In this document: one piece after another, positions 14,941 to 25,130 of the stretch
How the letters are laid out: every line of letters begins with the position of its first letter
How positions within the stretch are numbered: the first letter of the stretch is position 1
Made by a program: the position numbers and the translations under genes
Source of the DNA: Halothiobacillus sp.
GTDB taxonomy: Bacteria; Pseudomonadota; Gammaproteobacteria; Halothiobacillales; Halothiobacillaceae
Length of the DNA: 39,062 nucleotides
Direction of reading: 5' to 3'
NCBI RefSeq assembly: GCF_028710545.1
Contig: NZ_JAQTTX010000009.1
Location: 1 to 39,062, forward strand
Notes under the pieces: generated by a model
Told to the model about the DNA's origin: nothing
The model's database searches: none
The model's input: the letters and a program-made list of their open reading frames with translations, nothing else

Positions 14941-16212
14941 ATGGGCTCAATCAATTCACTTTCACCCTTACTGGTCGCGTTCCTGGAAACGTCGATTTTC
15001 GGGTTTCTCATCGGGCTTGAGTGGCATAGCTATCGTCGCGCGGCCAACAAGGATCTGGGTTTTGGCACAACGCGCACGCTGACCCTGCTGTCGATTCTCG
15101 GTTATGGGCTAACCGTCATTGACCCGAGCTTTGTCGCCTATGGCGTGGGTTTGCTGGTCATCGGTGCGTTGCTGTCTTTAGCCTACTGGTATCGGCTAAC
15201 CAGAGCTCAGGATGATCGACTCCTGAGCACACTGATTGCGCTTGTGGTTTATCTACTCGGCCCACTGTCTCTACACGGCCCATTATGGCTGCCGATTGTC
15301 TTCATGGTCGTGGTCTTGCTGTTGCTGGGCGAAAAACCCGGCATCCGACGGTTTTCGGATGCCTTTCGACACGACGAAGCGCTGACACTGGTCAAATTCT
15401 TCCTGATGGCGGGGGTGGTTTTGCCCCTGCTGCCAGATCGCCAGATCGCTGGATTTATCGACGTAACCTGGCATCAGGTCTGGTTCGCGGTGATTGTCGT
15501 ATCGGCGATTTCTTATTTGAGCTATCTGGCCCAAACCTATTTTTTCCCGGAACGTGGCGTCCTGCTGACGGGCATCCTCGGCGGTATGTATTCGAGCACG
15601 GCAGCTACAGTTGTGCTGGGTAGACGCGCACAGAAACAGCCCGAACCTCAGGCTCGTCTGATCGGTGTCGCGGTGTTACTGGCCACGACAATGATGTATC
15701 TGAGACTCTGGGTGCTGATTGTCGTGCTGGGGCATGCACAAACAGCCACCCTTATTGCCACCCCGTTCGCCCTGTTGATCTTCAGTACAGCGGCGCTTGC
15801 CTGGTGGCAATTCAGAAGGGTGAATGTGGATGCGGAGCCGCAGACCGAAGCACCACCGAGCCACCCGCTCGAATTCTCGACGGCCTTGCTATTCGCCTTC
15901 CTGTTTGTATTTTTTGCCACCATTACGCATTTCGTCGTCACCGACTACGGCGTGAGTGGCTTGCACGTGCTTTCATTCATGGTCGGTTTTACGGACATCG
16001 ATCCTTTCATCCTGTCGCTTTTGGACGGAAAATTTCACGTGAGTGAAAACGCCCTGGAAATCGCCATCCTCATTGCGAGCGGCAGCAACAATCTGTTGAA
16101 AGCAGGCTATACGGTCGCCCTGTCGCGTAATCCGGCCCTGTTTGGATCAGCAGCCTGGCTGGCCGCGACCTTTCTGCTGTCGCTGGGCTATATCGCTCTG
16201 TTTCTGAGGTAG
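14941..16212 (+). CDS. MgtC/SapB-type membrane protein with DUF4010 domain
   Basis: A multi-spanning protein of 423 residues from the ATG at 14941. The N-terminal segment LETSIFGFLIGLEWHSYRR and GFGTTRTLTLLSILGYGL match the MgtC/SapB N-domain, and the C-terminal half (SYLSYLAQTYFFPERGVLLTGILGGMYSSTAATVVLGRRAQ, then GFTDIDPFILSLL) matches DUF4010. About twelve hydrophobic segments are visible. I prefer 14941 because it gives the family's usual length; ATGs at 14908/14911 and a TTG at 14767 are in frame, and none has a good ribosome site. Function is unknown for this subgroup. It is convergent with malQ. Confidence 0.82.
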   Translation: MGSINSLSPLLVAFLETSIFGFLIGLEWHSYRRAANKDLGFGTTRTLTLLSILGYGLTVIDPSFVAYGVGLLVIGALLSLAYWYRLTRAQDDRLLSTLIALVVYLLGPLSLHGPLWLPIVFMVVVLLLLGEKPGIRRFSDAFRHDEALTLVKFFLMAGVVLPLLPDRQIAGFIDVTWHQVWFAVIVVSAISYLSYLAQTYFFPERGVLLTGILGGMYSSTAATVVLGRRAQKQPEPQARLIGVAVLLATTMMYLRLWVLIVVLGHAQTATLIATPFALLIFSTAALAWWQFRRVNVDAEPQTEAPPSHPLEFSTALLFAFLFVFFATITHFVVTDYGVSGLHVLSFMVGFTDIDPFILSLLDGKFHVSENALEIAILIASGSNNLLKAGYTVALSRNPALFGSAAWLAATFLLSLGYIALFLR

Positions 16213-16267
16213 CGTGTGTGGACAACCGGTAGGCGCCCAACGCGCTCAAATGAACCACACATCAGTG

Positions 16268-17740
16268 TCAGCCGGGGTCGCGCTGATACTCTGTCACCAA
16301 AGCGCGGATACGTTGCGATAATTCAGCACTCATGGCGGCACGCTCAAACTGCCAGGTCCAATTACCCGTCGGTGTACCCGGCGTATTGATTCGCCCGCTC
16401 GAATCACACCCCAGCCAATCGGCCATGGGAATAATGGCCAATCGAGCAACCGAGGCCATGGCCGCACGAATAAGCGCCATCGGCATCGGCTCTGACCTCG
16501 ACAGATTCAATTGCTGCTCGAGCACGTCGTACACGTGCGCTTGTGCATCCGGGCTGAGTGACTGCCACCAGCCCAGCGTCGTATCATTATCATGCGTTCC
16601 GGTATACACGACCGAATCGGCCTGGTGATTCGCGGGCAGATAGGGGTTATCGTCGTCGCTATCAAAAGCGAACTGCAGGATGAGCATGCCCGGCATACCG
16701 AATGCCTTGCGCAAAGCGGTAACATCTTCGGTGATCACACCCAGATCTTCCGCGATGATGGGCAGATCACCGCCGAAAGCCTCGCTCAAGGCTGTCAATA
16801 AAGCGGCACCCGGCGCTTCGACCCAGCGGCCATCGATCGCGGTATCGCAATGAGCGGGAATCGACCAGTACGCCGCCAGCCCACGAAAATGGTCGATTCG
16901 CACCCAGTCGAACATGTCGATGTGGCGGGCCATTCGCTGTTTCCACCAGGAGAACCCATCGGCCGCCATGCGGGACCAGTCAAAGAGCGGATTCCCCCAG
17001 CGCTGCCCGGTTGCGGAGAAGTAGTCGGGCGGAACGCCGGCCACCTCGGTGGGCAAACCCCGTTCGTCCAGTTGGAAAAACGCCCGATTCGCCCAAACGT
17101 CGGCCGAATCACCGGCCACAAAAATCGGCAGGTCACCGTAAATCAAAATGCCGAGTTCGTGCGCCTTCGTTACGATGCACCGCCACTGGCGATCCAGCAG
17201 GAACTGTTCGAACTGTATGGCATGAACCGCTTTCGCATGATCCCGTGCAAAAGCCTCAAGGGAGGCCGGATCACGATCTCGCCATGCCGGTCGCCATTCC
17301 AGCCACGACCGCCCCTGTTCATGGGACTTGATGACCATGAATAAGGCGTAATCATCAAGCCAGTTGGACGATGCACGACAGAACTGCTCGAACTCGGCCA
17401 ACAGGGATGGCAAGGCGCCCCGCCCTACTCTTCGTTCGGACACCGTGGCGACAGGGTCGAAATCATCGGGATTGAGCAACAGCGCGTCGGACAGGAATGC
17501 CGGGTTGATCGCAAAAGAAGATGCGCACTGATAGGGGGAACCGTCCATAAGCGGCGGCCCGAGCGGCAACACCTGCCAAACAGTCAGGCGGCTTTGGTTC
17601 ATGAACGCCAGGAATTGATCCACCGAGGGGCCAAAATCACCCGATGGCAGGCTGAACACCGGGGCCAGAACGCCTGCTCTTCGCAGGGCACAAGGCATTT
17701 CAGGCAAATTTTTTTTCTCTTTGGTCGGCTCTTTACCCAT
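16268..17740 (-). CDS. malQ: 4-alpha-glucanotransferase (amylomaltase)
   Basis: A 490-residue GH77 enzyme. The N-terminal RRAGVLAPVFSLPSGDFG and WQVLPLGPPLMDGSPYQCASSFAINP are diagnostic. The catalytic segments are visible: the nucleophile Asp in WVRIDHFRG, the acid/base Glu in IIAEDLGVI, and the third Asp in GTHDNDTT. It transfers maltooligosyl units between alpha-1,4-glucans in the cytoplasm, recycling short chains from glycogen breakdown. The open frame extends upstream, but the ATG at 17740 is right: it overlaps the GH57 stop in the coupled arrangement TAATG, and the upstream residues look random. Third gene of the glgC-GH57-malQ operon. Confidence 0.95.
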   Translation of the reverse strand: MGKEPTKEKKNLPEMPCALRRAGVLAPVFSLPSGDFGPSVDQFLAFMNQSRLTVWQVLPLGPPLMDGSPYQCASSFAINPAFLSDALLLNPDDFDPVATVSERRVGRGALPSLLAEFEQFCRASSNWLDDYALFMVIKSHEQGRSWLEWRPAWRDRDPASLEAFARDHAKAVHAIQFEQFLLDRQWRCIVTKAHELGILIYGDLPIFVAGDSADVWANRAFFQLDERGLPTEVAGVPPDYFSATGQRWGNPLFDWSRMAADGFSWWKQRMARHIDMFDWVRIDHFRGLAAYWSIPAHCDTAIDGRWVEAPGAALLTALSEAFGGDLPIIAEDLGVITEDVTALRKAFGMPGMLILQFAFDSDDDNPYLPANHQADSVVYTGTHDNDTTLGWWQSLSPDAQAHVYDVLEQQLNLSRSEPMPMALIRAAMASVARLAIIPMADWLGCDSSGRINTPGTPTGNWTWQFERAAMSAELSQRIRALVTEYQRDPG

Positions 17741-19440
17741 TATTGGCCACGTCGCATCACACCACCCGCTTCCACTGTCGAGTTTGACTCGACGCCAAGA
17801 CACAGTGGAACAGACAGGTTGGCAGGCACATCCGCACCGATAAGCTCGTACAATCGAGTCAACTGCAAGCGGTACAAGTGGTCGAAATCTCGAACGGCAT
17901 CGCCCGGGTTGTAATCGCCAAACCACCAGAACCAGTCCGAACCTTCGCAGATGGCCAGTTGCTGGAGATTTTGCGCCTCGGTTTGCTCATCCCATTGCCC
18001 GATGGACTGTGCTTTCACAAATGCCAGACGTGCCTCGATCAGCATATCCCAGGCCCGGTTCTTGGCGGGGCTTCCAATCCAAGTCGTCAGATTGCCATAC
18101 ACCCAACTCCCCGCAACAAGGTGCTGCAAGGTCTTGCGTTGATAAGTCTTGGTCACTACGTCGGAAAACGTGGTGAGTTCGATATCCGGGTGCGTACTCA
18201 ATCCCTTGTACAAGGCATCCAGAAACCAATAACCATTGTGGGGGTAAAACTCCCAGGCATTTTCACCATCGAGAATGATGGAGACCACGGCGTCGTCATC
18301 CTGACAATCGTGATGAATCTTCATCAAGTGGGTGATAAAGTCGGCAACAGCATCATCTGCATGCCATTTCTGGTAATCGAACCCGATCAGATCGGAGAGA
18401 CCGTCATCCCTGAAAAAGAGTGCCGGCGACAAAGCATCGAACTGCCACACCCGGTGACGACAACCGCTTTCGACCATCTTCTGCTTCTGTAATGAGTGGG
18501 TCAGCACTTGATCGCCACTGGCCAGCCATGTGAAACCGGCTTTAGCCAATTCATGCACCGTCGGTTCGGAAACCGCGCCTTCAGAGGGCCAGCAACCTGT
18601 GGGATGAACACCAAAAAAGCGCTTGAATACATCCAAACCATGCTGCAAATGCCACTGCACACGATCTGCACCGCCGGGATAACTCACCTGCTGCGGCTGC
18701 GGATCGTGCGGGCAGGTTTGTTTGCCGGCGGTTATATCGAGCAACAACGGCATGATTGGGTGTGCATAAGGCGTCATGGACAGCTCAACCTGCCCTCCTT
18801 CCGATAACGCCCGGTAGCGAGTAAAAATCCCCGCAATCAGGGAACCGATGAGCGCCAGCAGTTGAACACGTTCGTCGCCGTCAAACCCGATGGGCTTGGC
18901 CATGAGCTGTTTAACGAGTGTATTTTCAAGCCGAACCGTTTCGCCCATCCAGGCCAGGTGATACCACACGGCCAGGTCGGCCATGAACTGATCGCTCAGA
19001 TAATGGCCGTTCTCCGTATTTGCAGAGATTGAACGCGCCAGATCAACCAGATCCTTGAATGGCTCGAAACGGCGGATCAATCGATCTTCATTGGCACGCA
19101 TGCAGGCCCGTACAACAGTCATCCGAGCAGCGGAGTCCGTAATCTCTGCGGGTTCGACCAAAGCGACCAACAACGGATCACGCAGCTTGGATATCTCGCG
19201 AGTTTCAAGGTATTGCGCAATCTGAGCCGAGTAATCGTCGAGTTGTTCAAGCAGGATGGGCACGAAATTGACGACCGCGCGCGCACCGGGATGATGCTCG
19301 AGATGCGCTGCCATATCGACATAGTCCTTGATGGCGTGCAGATAAGTCCACGGCTGCTGGTAGATTTTATCCCGCGGGTCTCTGTATTCGGGCTGATGCA
19401 TATGCCAGCACAGAACGACGGGTAACTTCTTGTGTTTCAT
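17740..19440 (-). CDS. Glycoside hydrolase family 57 alpha-amylase/glucanotransferase
   Basis: A 566-residue GH57 protein. Motif 1 is WHMHQPEYRD (HMHQP at 13-17). The putative nucleophile is Glu287 in GCWPSEGAVSEP, the putative acid/base is Asp345 in FFRDDGLSDLIGFDYQKWH, and motif 5 is LDGENAWEFYPHNGYWFL (about 391-408). It should act on alpha-glucans in the cytoplasm (no signal peptide), as an amylase or glucanotransferase; the exact reaction is not clear from sequence. It starts by overlapping the glgC stop (TGATG) and ends overlapping the malQ start (TAATG), so all three are translationally coupled and likely share substrate flow. Confidence 0.92.
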   Translation of the reverse strand: MKHKKLPVVLCWHMHQPEYRDPRDKIYQQPWTYLHAIKDYVDMAAHLEHHPGARAVVNFVPILLEQLDDYSAQIAQYLETREISKLRDPLLVALVEPAEITDSAARMTVVRACMRANEDRLIRRFEPFKDLVDLARSISANTENGHYLSDQFMADLAVWYHLAWMGETVRLENTLVKQLMAKPIGFDGDERVQLLALIGSLIAGIFTRYRALSEGGQVELSMTPYAHPIMPLLLDITAGKQTCPHDPQPQQVSYPGGADRVQWHLQHGLDVFKRFFGVHPTGCWPSEGAVSEPTVHELAKAGFTWLASGDQVLTHSLQKQKMVESGCRHRVWQFDALSPALFFRDDGLSDLIGFDYQKWHADDAVADFITHLMKIHHDCQDDDAVVSIILDGENAWEFYPHNGYWFLDALYKGLSTHPDIELTTFSDVVTKTYQRKTLQHLVAGSWVYGNLTTWIGSPAKNRAWDMLIEARLAFVKAQSIGQWDEQTEAQNLQQLAICEGSDWFWWFGDYNPGDAVRDFDHLYRLQLTRLYELIGADVPANLSVPLCLGVESNSTVEAGGVMRRGQ

Positions 19441-20711
19441 CAGCGCACCATGTGTAGGCGTTGTCCGAGCATGTCCGGGGTCACCAGCACAATCCCGTTT
19501 GGACTCACCTCAAAACGCTGCTTGTCGGCAACCGGATCGTAGCCGATCTGCATGCCCTCAGGGATGACACAGCCCTTATCGATAACAGCATTGCGAATCT
19601 TGACTTTCTTGTTGACGACGACATTCGGCAGGATCACGGAGTTTTCGACCGACGCATGTTCGTTGACGATGACATTGGAGAAAAGCAGGGAATGGCGCAC
19701 CAGGGCACCAGAAATGATGCAGCCACCAGAGACCATGGAGTCAACAGCCATCCCGCGCCGATCTTCATCGTCGAACACAAATTTGGCGGGCGGCAATTGC
19801 TCCTGATGTGTCCAGATCGGCCAGTCGGTATCGTACAGATTCAGATCGGGGGTCACGCCAATCAGTTCAAGGTTTGCCGCCCAGTAAGAATCGATGGTCC
19901 CCACATCCCGCCAGTAGGCTTGGGTATTGTTCTGAACATCCCGGAACGGATAAGCGAACACCTGATATCGGTTAATGACTCGTGGAATGACATTCTTACC
20001 AAAGTCGTGATCCGAATGTGGATCATCAGCATCGTAAATCAGTTGCTCGAACAGAAATTTGGTATTGAAGACATAGATGCCCATCGACGCCAATGCCTTG
20101 CCGGAATTACCCGGTATTTCAGGGGGGGCATCGGGCTTCTCCAGAAACATGTTGACCCGCCCCTCCCCAGCAACACCCATCACGCCGAATGCCTTGGCCT
20201 CATCCACGGGCACCTCGATACAGCCGATGGTCAAATCCGCTCCTTTTTCGACGTGGTAGGCAATCATCGGGCCGTAGTCCATCTTGTAGATGTGATCACC
20301 CGCCAGAATGAGCGTGTACTCGGCATCATGGGTACGCAGGATGTCGATATTCTGGTACACGGCATCGGCGGTGCCGCTGTACCAGGACTGTTCGTTGATC
20401 CGCTGCTGGGCCGGAAGCAGCTCCACGAACTCGTCACGAGCCATTCGGTTTGTGCCCCAGGCCAATTGAACATGCTTGATGAGTGAGTGGGCCTTGTACT
20501 GTGTCAGTACGGCCATTCGTCGGATCCCTGAGTTGACGCAATTGGACAACGGGAAATCAATAATCCGGAACTTTCCACCGAAGGGAACCGCAGGCTTGGC
20601 ACGCCAATCGGTGAGTTGCTTGAGGCGTGATCCACGCCCCCCCGACAGAACCAGAGCCAAAGTATCGCGTGTGATCCGACTGACTAATCGTTTGGGGCTA
20701 TCAATCAACAT
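19440..20711 (-). CDS. glgC: Glucose-1-phosphate adenylyltransferase (ADP-glucose pyrophosphorylase)
   Basis: A 423-residue enzyme that makes ADP-glucose from ATP and glucose-1-phosphate, the committed step of bacterial glycogen synthesis. The nucleotide-binding loop [11 protein letters not shown] (24-34) and KPAVPFGGK (39-47) are intact, as are [13 protein letters not shown] and the [12 protein letters not shown] segment. The C-terminal left-handed beta-helix region ([20 protein letters not shown] and [17 protein letters not shown]) is complete. A ribosome site AAAGGGA precedes the ATG at 20711. It heads the leftward operon, divergent from glgBA. Allosteric control by glycolytic intermediates is known for the family. 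Confidence 0.97.
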   Translation of the reverse strand: MLIDSPKRLVSRITRDTLALVLSGGRGSRLKQLTDWRAKPAVPFGGKFRIIDFPLSNCVNSGIRRMAVLTQYKAHSLIKHVQLAWGTNRMARDEFVELLPAQQRINEQSWYSGTADAVYQNIDILRTHDAEYTLILAGDHIYKMDYGPMIAYHVEKGADLTIGCIEVPVDEAKAFGVMGVAGEGRVNMFLEKPDAPPEIPGNSGKALASMGIYVFNTKFLFEQLIYDADDPHSDHDFGKNVIPRVINRYQVFAYPFRDVQNNTQAYWRDVGTIDSYWAANLELIGVTPDLNLYDTDWPIWTHQEQLPPAKFVFDDEDRRGMAVDSMVSGGCIISGALVRHSLLFSNVIVNEHASVENSVILPNVVVNKKVKIRNAVIDKGCVIPEGMQIGYDPVADKQRFEVSPNGIVLVTPDMLGQRLHMVR

Positions 20712-21026
20712 AAATACATCCCTTTGTCACTCAATTAATGATCGTCAACTAAACGCGTTATGCCTTCATGAATACCGCAAAAAGATTACTGATCAAACGC
20801 AATCAAATCTCATCATTCAGGCTCTTTGGGTCATAATCCTATCCTTGGAACATGACCGTCAAGCCAAAATGGAAAATAAATTTCAATTCATTTTCGCCCA
20901 GATCGTTCGCCTGGATCGATCGACTGGATCGACAGGTGATCTACTCATTGACTCGCACCATGATCGACAATGGGACAGGAAGAACTATCGAAGGTATCAA
21001 TGATTGAGATTCATCGATTGTTTTAG
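20712..21026. other. Intergenic region upstream of glgC
   Basis: About 315 bp that must hold the glgC promoter. Reading leftward, TTGATC, a 16-bp spacer and TATTCA (about 20765-20795) form a weak sigma-70 candidate. A short direct repeat CTGGATCGA occurs twice near 20910-20930. I see no gene here; a 175-residue frame that runs antisense out of glgC has no ribosome site. Confidence 0.45.
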
Positions 21027-21341
21027 GGAACCTCTGATTGAATCCTTCGTGTCCGAGACGGGCTTTTGAGGGATGAGTCGCAAGGCGCGGCGCGAAACGG
21101 GCTTGCGCCAGCTTCGCGTTAATGGTTATTCCATTCGTGAGCGGCGCAACACAGCGGGCTTCCGCCAGCTACGCGTAAAATCGCCCTCAAAAGCCCGTCC
21201 CATGCGGGTTGCCGCCCAAAAGCCGCAACACTTCGTTATCGGCCTTGGCATCGTAGCGTAAACTACGACCTGCGGCCTCTGCCTCGTTTTGCGGCTTTTG
21301 GATCAGCAACTCGGCTCACGAGGGATTCAATCAGAGGTTCC
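21027..21341. mobile_element. 315-bp structured MITE-like element with TTAG target duplication
   Basis: GGAACCTCTGATTGAATCC (21027-21045) is perfectly inverted at 21323-21341 (19 bp). TTAG lies directly outside each end (21023-21026 and 21342-21345), consistent with a 4-bp target duplication. Inside are nested inverted repeats: 16 bp at 21057-21072 with 21184-21199, 13 bp at 21216-21228 with 21289-21301, and a 6-bp stem at 21251-21268. Two copies of a 25-bp module (21098-21122 and 21155-21179) are also present. It has no transposase gene; a 62-residue frame inside is a by-product. It lies between the divergent glg arms. Confidence 0.85.
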
Positions 21342-21465
21342 TTAGCTCACCGGCAGATTCCCAGACCACTCCCATAAAAGCCGCGGTCAATGCCAGAGTT
21401 GAACAGTTTGACCATAAGGGATACCTTTGTTCGATCAGACCAATTCAAGCGACTCGTGTCCACAC

Positions 21466-21470
21466 AAGGA
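21466..21470 (+). promoter_or_regulatory. Ribosome binding site deciding the glgB start
   Basis: AAGGA lies 8 bp before the ATG at 21479 but only 5 bp before an in-frame TTG at 21476, favouring the ATG. Confidence 0.7.
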
Positions 21471-21478
21471 ACCCATTG

Positions 21479-23644
21479 ATGCACCTAGATTTTCAACCCA
21501 TCATCGAATCGAGAATGCATGATCCATTTTCCTTGCTGGGCCGACATCCACTTGGCGAGGGCAAATGCCGCTTTCACACCTACCAGCCTCAGGCCGAACA
21601 GGTCAAGATACTGGGCACCCAGGGGCAATGGCATAAATTGACTGCCGACGCCGATTATCCCGGTGTTTTTTTTGGATTCTTCGCCGAAGATGCGCTGCCA
21701 TTTCACCCGGTTCTGGAAATAGAAACGGCGGAACATCACAAATACCAGATCACCGACCCCTACAGCTTCGGGCCAGTACTCGGTGAACTCGACCTGTACT
21801 TGTTCGGTGAAGGAAAGCACTACGACCTATGGAAAGTACTGGGCGCGCACGTCATTACCATTGACGACGTAGCGGGTGTGAAATTCGCCGTTTGGGCTCC
21901 CAATGCCAGCCGTGTCAGCGTGGTGGGTGATTTCAACAACTGGGATGGCCGCCGCCATCCGATGCGCAGTCGAATCAGTAGTGGTGTCTGGGAATTGTTT
22001 ATCCCGGGCCTGTCTGCTGGCGATTTTTACAAGTTTGAAATCAAAAACAGGGACACCCAGGCTACCAGCGTTCGCACCGATCCCTTTGGTCGCAGCTTTG
22101 AACTTCGCCCCAATACGGCCGCCAAGGTGGTCAGCGACGAGGCGTTCCAATGGACAGATCAATTCTGGTTCAAGGCGCGCGGGCAAAGAGACTGGATGCA
22201 CGCCCCGATGAATGTCTATGAAGTTCATTTGGGTTCATGGAAACTGACAGACAAACAATTCCCAACCTATGCGGAATTGGCGGAGCAATTGATTCCGTAT
22301 GTCAAAGACCGCGGTTACACCCACATTGAATTGCTGCCCATCACCGAACACCCCTTCGATGGCTCATGGGGATACCAGACCACGGGTTATTTCGCCCCGA
22401 CCTCCCGTTTCGGCACGCCGGAGCAATTCAAAGAGTTCGTCAACAAGGCACATGAATCGGGCATCGGCATCATTCTTGACTGGGTTCCTGCCCACTTCCC
22501 CCGAGATGAATTCGCCCTCGCCCGCTTCGATGGTACGGCACTTTATGAGCACGAAGATCCGCGGCGCGGGGAACACCGTGACTGGGGTACCCTGATCTTC
22601 AATTACGGGCGCAAGGAGGTCAGCAATTTTTTGATTGCTTCCGCCCTGTACTGGCTCGAAGAAATGCATCTCGATGGCCTGCGTGTCGATGCTGTGGCAT
22701 CCATGCTGTATCTCGATTATTCACGCGAACATGGCGATTGGCTGCCAAACGCCTACGGCGGGCGCGAAAACTTGGAGGCCATTGATTTTCTTCGTGCACT
22801 GAACCATGTGACACAAAGCCGGAACCCCGGCGCCTTGATGATGGCGGAAGAATCCACTGCCTGGCCATTGGTGTCCAGGCCGCCCGAGGTCGGCGGGCTA
22901 GGATTCGCATTGAAATGGAACATGGGCTGGATGAATGACACGCTGAAATACTTTCAGGAAGACCCCATCAACCGGCAATATCACCACAATAATCTGACAT
23001 TCGGCCTGCTCTACACCTTCACGGAGAACTTCGTCCTTCCCTTTTCGCACGATGAAGTCGTGCATGGTAAAGGCTCGTTGCTGAACAAAATGCCCGGCGA
23101 CGAATGGCAGAAATTCGCCAATCTTCGCCTTCTTCTGGCCTACCAATGCGCCTATCCAGGAAAGAAACTCCTGTTCATGGGCTGCGAATTCGGCCAGGGC
23201 AACGAGTGGAATCATGCCAAGCAACTCGACTGGTGGATGCTTGAATACAAACTCCATCAAGGCATCAGTCAACTCAGTTCGGCGCTCAATCACCTTTATA
23301 AAAATGAAGTGGCACTGCATTACCACGATTTTGAAGACTGTGGGTTCTCATGGAACGACTGTAACGACCGCCAGAACTCGGTCATCAGTTTCTTCAGGCA
23401 CGCCAAAGGCCAGAACATCCTGACCATCCTAAATTTCACGCCCGTCGTCCGACGGAACTACAAAATCGGCATACCGAATACCGACCAGTTGAAAATAGTA
23501 TTCAATTCCGACGAGCCCGTTTATGGCGGCTCAGGCACCGCATTGGAATTAACCCACCACAAAGACAGCCCCTATAATGGCCAGAGTGCCCATATCGAAC
23601 TGACATTGCCGCCGCTGGGCGCCCTGATGATCAGACTAAATTGA
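21479..23644 (+). CDS. glgB: 1,4-alpha-glucan branching enzyme
   Basis: A 721-residue GH13 enzyme that creates alpha-1,6 branches in glycogen. It has an N-terminal beta-sandwich segment (from about residue 12), a CBM48 module (about 120-205, [22 protein letters not shown]) and a central TIM barrel. The catalytic residues are visible at positions nearly identical to E. coli: Asp404 in LRVDAVASM, Glu457 in MMAEEST, and Asp525 in [12 protein letters not shown]. The C-terminal beta domain is complete. Its stop is 16 bp before glgA. The full N-terminus matches long-form GlgB. Confidence 0.97.
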   Translation: MHLDFQPIIESRMHDPFSLLGRHPLGEGKCRFHTYQPQAEQVKILGTQGQWHKLTADADYPGVFFGFFAEDALPFHPVLEIETAEHHKYQITDPYSFGPVLGELDLYLFGEGKHYDLWKVLGAHVITIDDVAGVKFAVWAPNASRVSVVGDFNNWDGRRHPMRSRISSGVWELFIPGLSAGDFYKFEIKNRDTQATSVRTDPFGRSFELRPNTAAKVVSDEAFQWTDQFWFKARGQRDWMHAPMNVYEVHLGSWKLTDKQFPTYAELAEQLIPYVKDRGYTHIELLPITEHPFDGSWGYQTTGYFAPTSRFGTPEQFKEFVNKAHESGIGIILDWVPAHFPRDEFALARFDGTALYEHEDPRRGEHRDWGTLIFNYGRKEVSNFLIASALYWLEEMHLDGLRVDAVASMLYLDYSREHGDWLPNAYGGRENLEAIDFLRALNHVTQSRNPGALMMAEESTAWPLVSRPPEVGGLGFALKWNMGWMNDTLKYFQEDPINRQYHHNNLTFGLLYTFTENFVLPFSHDEVVHGKGSLLNKMPGDEWQKFANLRLLLAYQCAYPGKKLLFMGCEFGQGNEWNHAKQLDWWMLEYKLHQGISQLSSALNHLYKNEVALHYHDFEDCGFSWNDCNDRQNSVISFFRHAKGQNILTILNFTPVVRRNYKIGIPNTDQLKIVFNSDEPVYGGSGTALELTHHKDSPYNGQSAHIELTLPPLGALMIRLN

Positions 23645-23660
23645 GAGATCAAACAGAATA

Positions 23661-25130
23661 ATGAACGTCCTTTTTGCCACAAGCGAAATGTTCCCATTGA
23701 TCAAAACCGGTGGGCTCGCCGATGTATCCGGCGCACTGCCACTGGCCCTCGGCCAGGTGGGTGTCGATGTGCGTGTCGTGCTACCCAGATACGCAAATAT
23801 CAAGGCAGATTTAATCGAATCGGAAACCCAGATCGGTCAAAGAGCGATCTTGGGACAACCCGTCAAAATAAATCTGGCCACCCTAAGCACAGGACATCGT
23901 GTCTATTTAGTTGACCACCCCGTCTTTTCGGCTCGCCAGGGCAACCCCTACATAGGGCCGGACGGCAACAACTGGCACGACAACCCTGATCGGTTCAGTT
24001 TGTTTTGTAGGGCAGTGGTCGCTTTATCTGCCGGGTTGTTCGGTGAAGAATGGAAGCCGGACATCATCCACAGCAACGACTGGCAAACAGGATTGATTCC
24101 GGCACTGCTTTCTGAAAGCAATTCGCCAAAGAATATTTTCACCATTCACAATCTGGCTTATCAAGGTGTCTTCGATCGTCCGACCTTCGAACGCTTGGGC
24201 CTTCCCTGGTCACTCTGGCGCCCGGATGCACTGGAATACTGGGGCAACATGTCCTTCATGAAGGCCGGGATTGTTTTCGCGGATTTCGTGACCACGGTCA
24301 GCCAAACCTACGCGCAGGAAATCCAGTCACCGGAGTTCGGGTACGGGCTCGATGGTCTCCTCCACCATAAACGGGATCGACTCAAAGGCATTCTCAACGG
24401 CATTGGTGAAGACTGGAACCCGCAAACCGATCAATTGCTTGAAAACCCTTTCAGCACCGAAGACATGACCGGAAAGGCAATCATCAAGGAAAACATTCAA
24501 CGCGAATTCGGCCTGACGATCGATGGCAACATACCGCTCATTACCCATGTCGGTCGGTTGGTCGAGCAAAAAGGGATTGATCTGCTCATCCAGGCAATCG
24601 AAACCCTAGGCGGCACGCAGGTGCAGTTTGCCATTCTGGGGGCGGGAGAACATCGGTTTGAGCACGCCTTACGTAGCCTCGCAGCCAAGAATCCGGATCG
24701 GATCGCGGTTGTCATCGGCTATGACGAAAAACTGGCGCACCGGCTCGAAGCCGCTGGCGACGCATTCATCATGCCGAGCCGATTCGAACCCTGTGGCCTG
24801 AATCAAATGTACAGTCTAAGATATGGTGCCCTGCCGATTGTCCACCGGGTGGGTGGCCTGGCCGATACCGTCACGCATATCACGCCAGAAAGCATCAAGG
24901 ATGGTTCCGCTTCCGGTATTGTTATCGATCATCTGGATGTTTCGGCCATCCACTGGGCCATCGGATATTTCATGGAAATATACAGAGATCAGGATTTATA
25001 TAAAAAAATCCAGCGACAGGGAATGCAAAAAGATTTCGGATGGATAACCAGTGCCACAGAATATAAAAAAATATATTCGACAGCACTCAAGGAACAGGGC
25101 CATGATGAATCGAGTAAACACGAACACTAA
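23661..25130 (+). CDS. glgA: Glycogen synthase (ADP-glucose type)
   Basis: A 489-residue GT5 glycosyltransferase that extends alpha-1,4-glucan chains from ADP-glucose. The N-terminal ADP-glucose loop K15-TGGL-ADVSGALP is intact. HSNDWQTGLIP, HNLAYQG and the C-terminal PSRFEPCGLNQMYSLRYG, with catalytic Glu376, are typical. It follows glgB closely, with a weak GAGAG ribosome site. Its last 29 bp overlap the DUF1631 gene, whose ribosome site lies inside glgA, so translation of the two is linked. Confidence 0.97.
   Translation: MNVLFATSEMFPLIKTGGLADVSGALPLALGQVGVDVRVVLPRYANIKADLIESETQIGQRAILGQPVKINLATLSTGHRVYLVDHPVFSARQGNPYIGPDGNNWHDNPDRFSLFCRAVVALSAGLFGEEWKPDIIHSNDWQTGLIPALLSESNSPKNIFTIHNLAYQGVFDRPTFERLGLPWSLWRPDALEYWGNMSFMKAGIVFADFVTTVSQTYAQEIQSPEFGYGLDGLLHHKRDRLKGILNGIGEDWNPQTDQLLENPFSTEDMTGKAIIKENIQREFGLTIDGNIPLITHVGRLVEQKGIDLLIQAIETLGGTQVQFAILGAGEHRFEHALRSLAAKNPDRIAVVIGYDEKLAHRLEAAGDAFIMPSRFEPCGLNQMYSLRYGALPIVHRVGGLADTVTHITPESIKDGSASGIVIDHLDVSAIHWAIGYFMEIYRDQDLYKKIQRQGMQKDFGWITSATEYKKIYSTALKEQGHDESSKHEH

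Noticed and set aside
16215-16261. TGTGTGG/CCACACA inverted repeat between the DUF4010 gene and malQ
   Set aside because: Only 7 bp with a 33-nt loop and no T run; too weak to call a terminator.
20476-21003. 175-residue frame antisense out of glgC
   Set aside because: It begins inside glgC, has no ribosome site and its product resembles no family I know.
21073-21261. 62-residue frame inside the 315-bp element
   Set aside because: It covers the direct and inverted repeats of a structured element and has no ribosome site; it is most likely a by-product.
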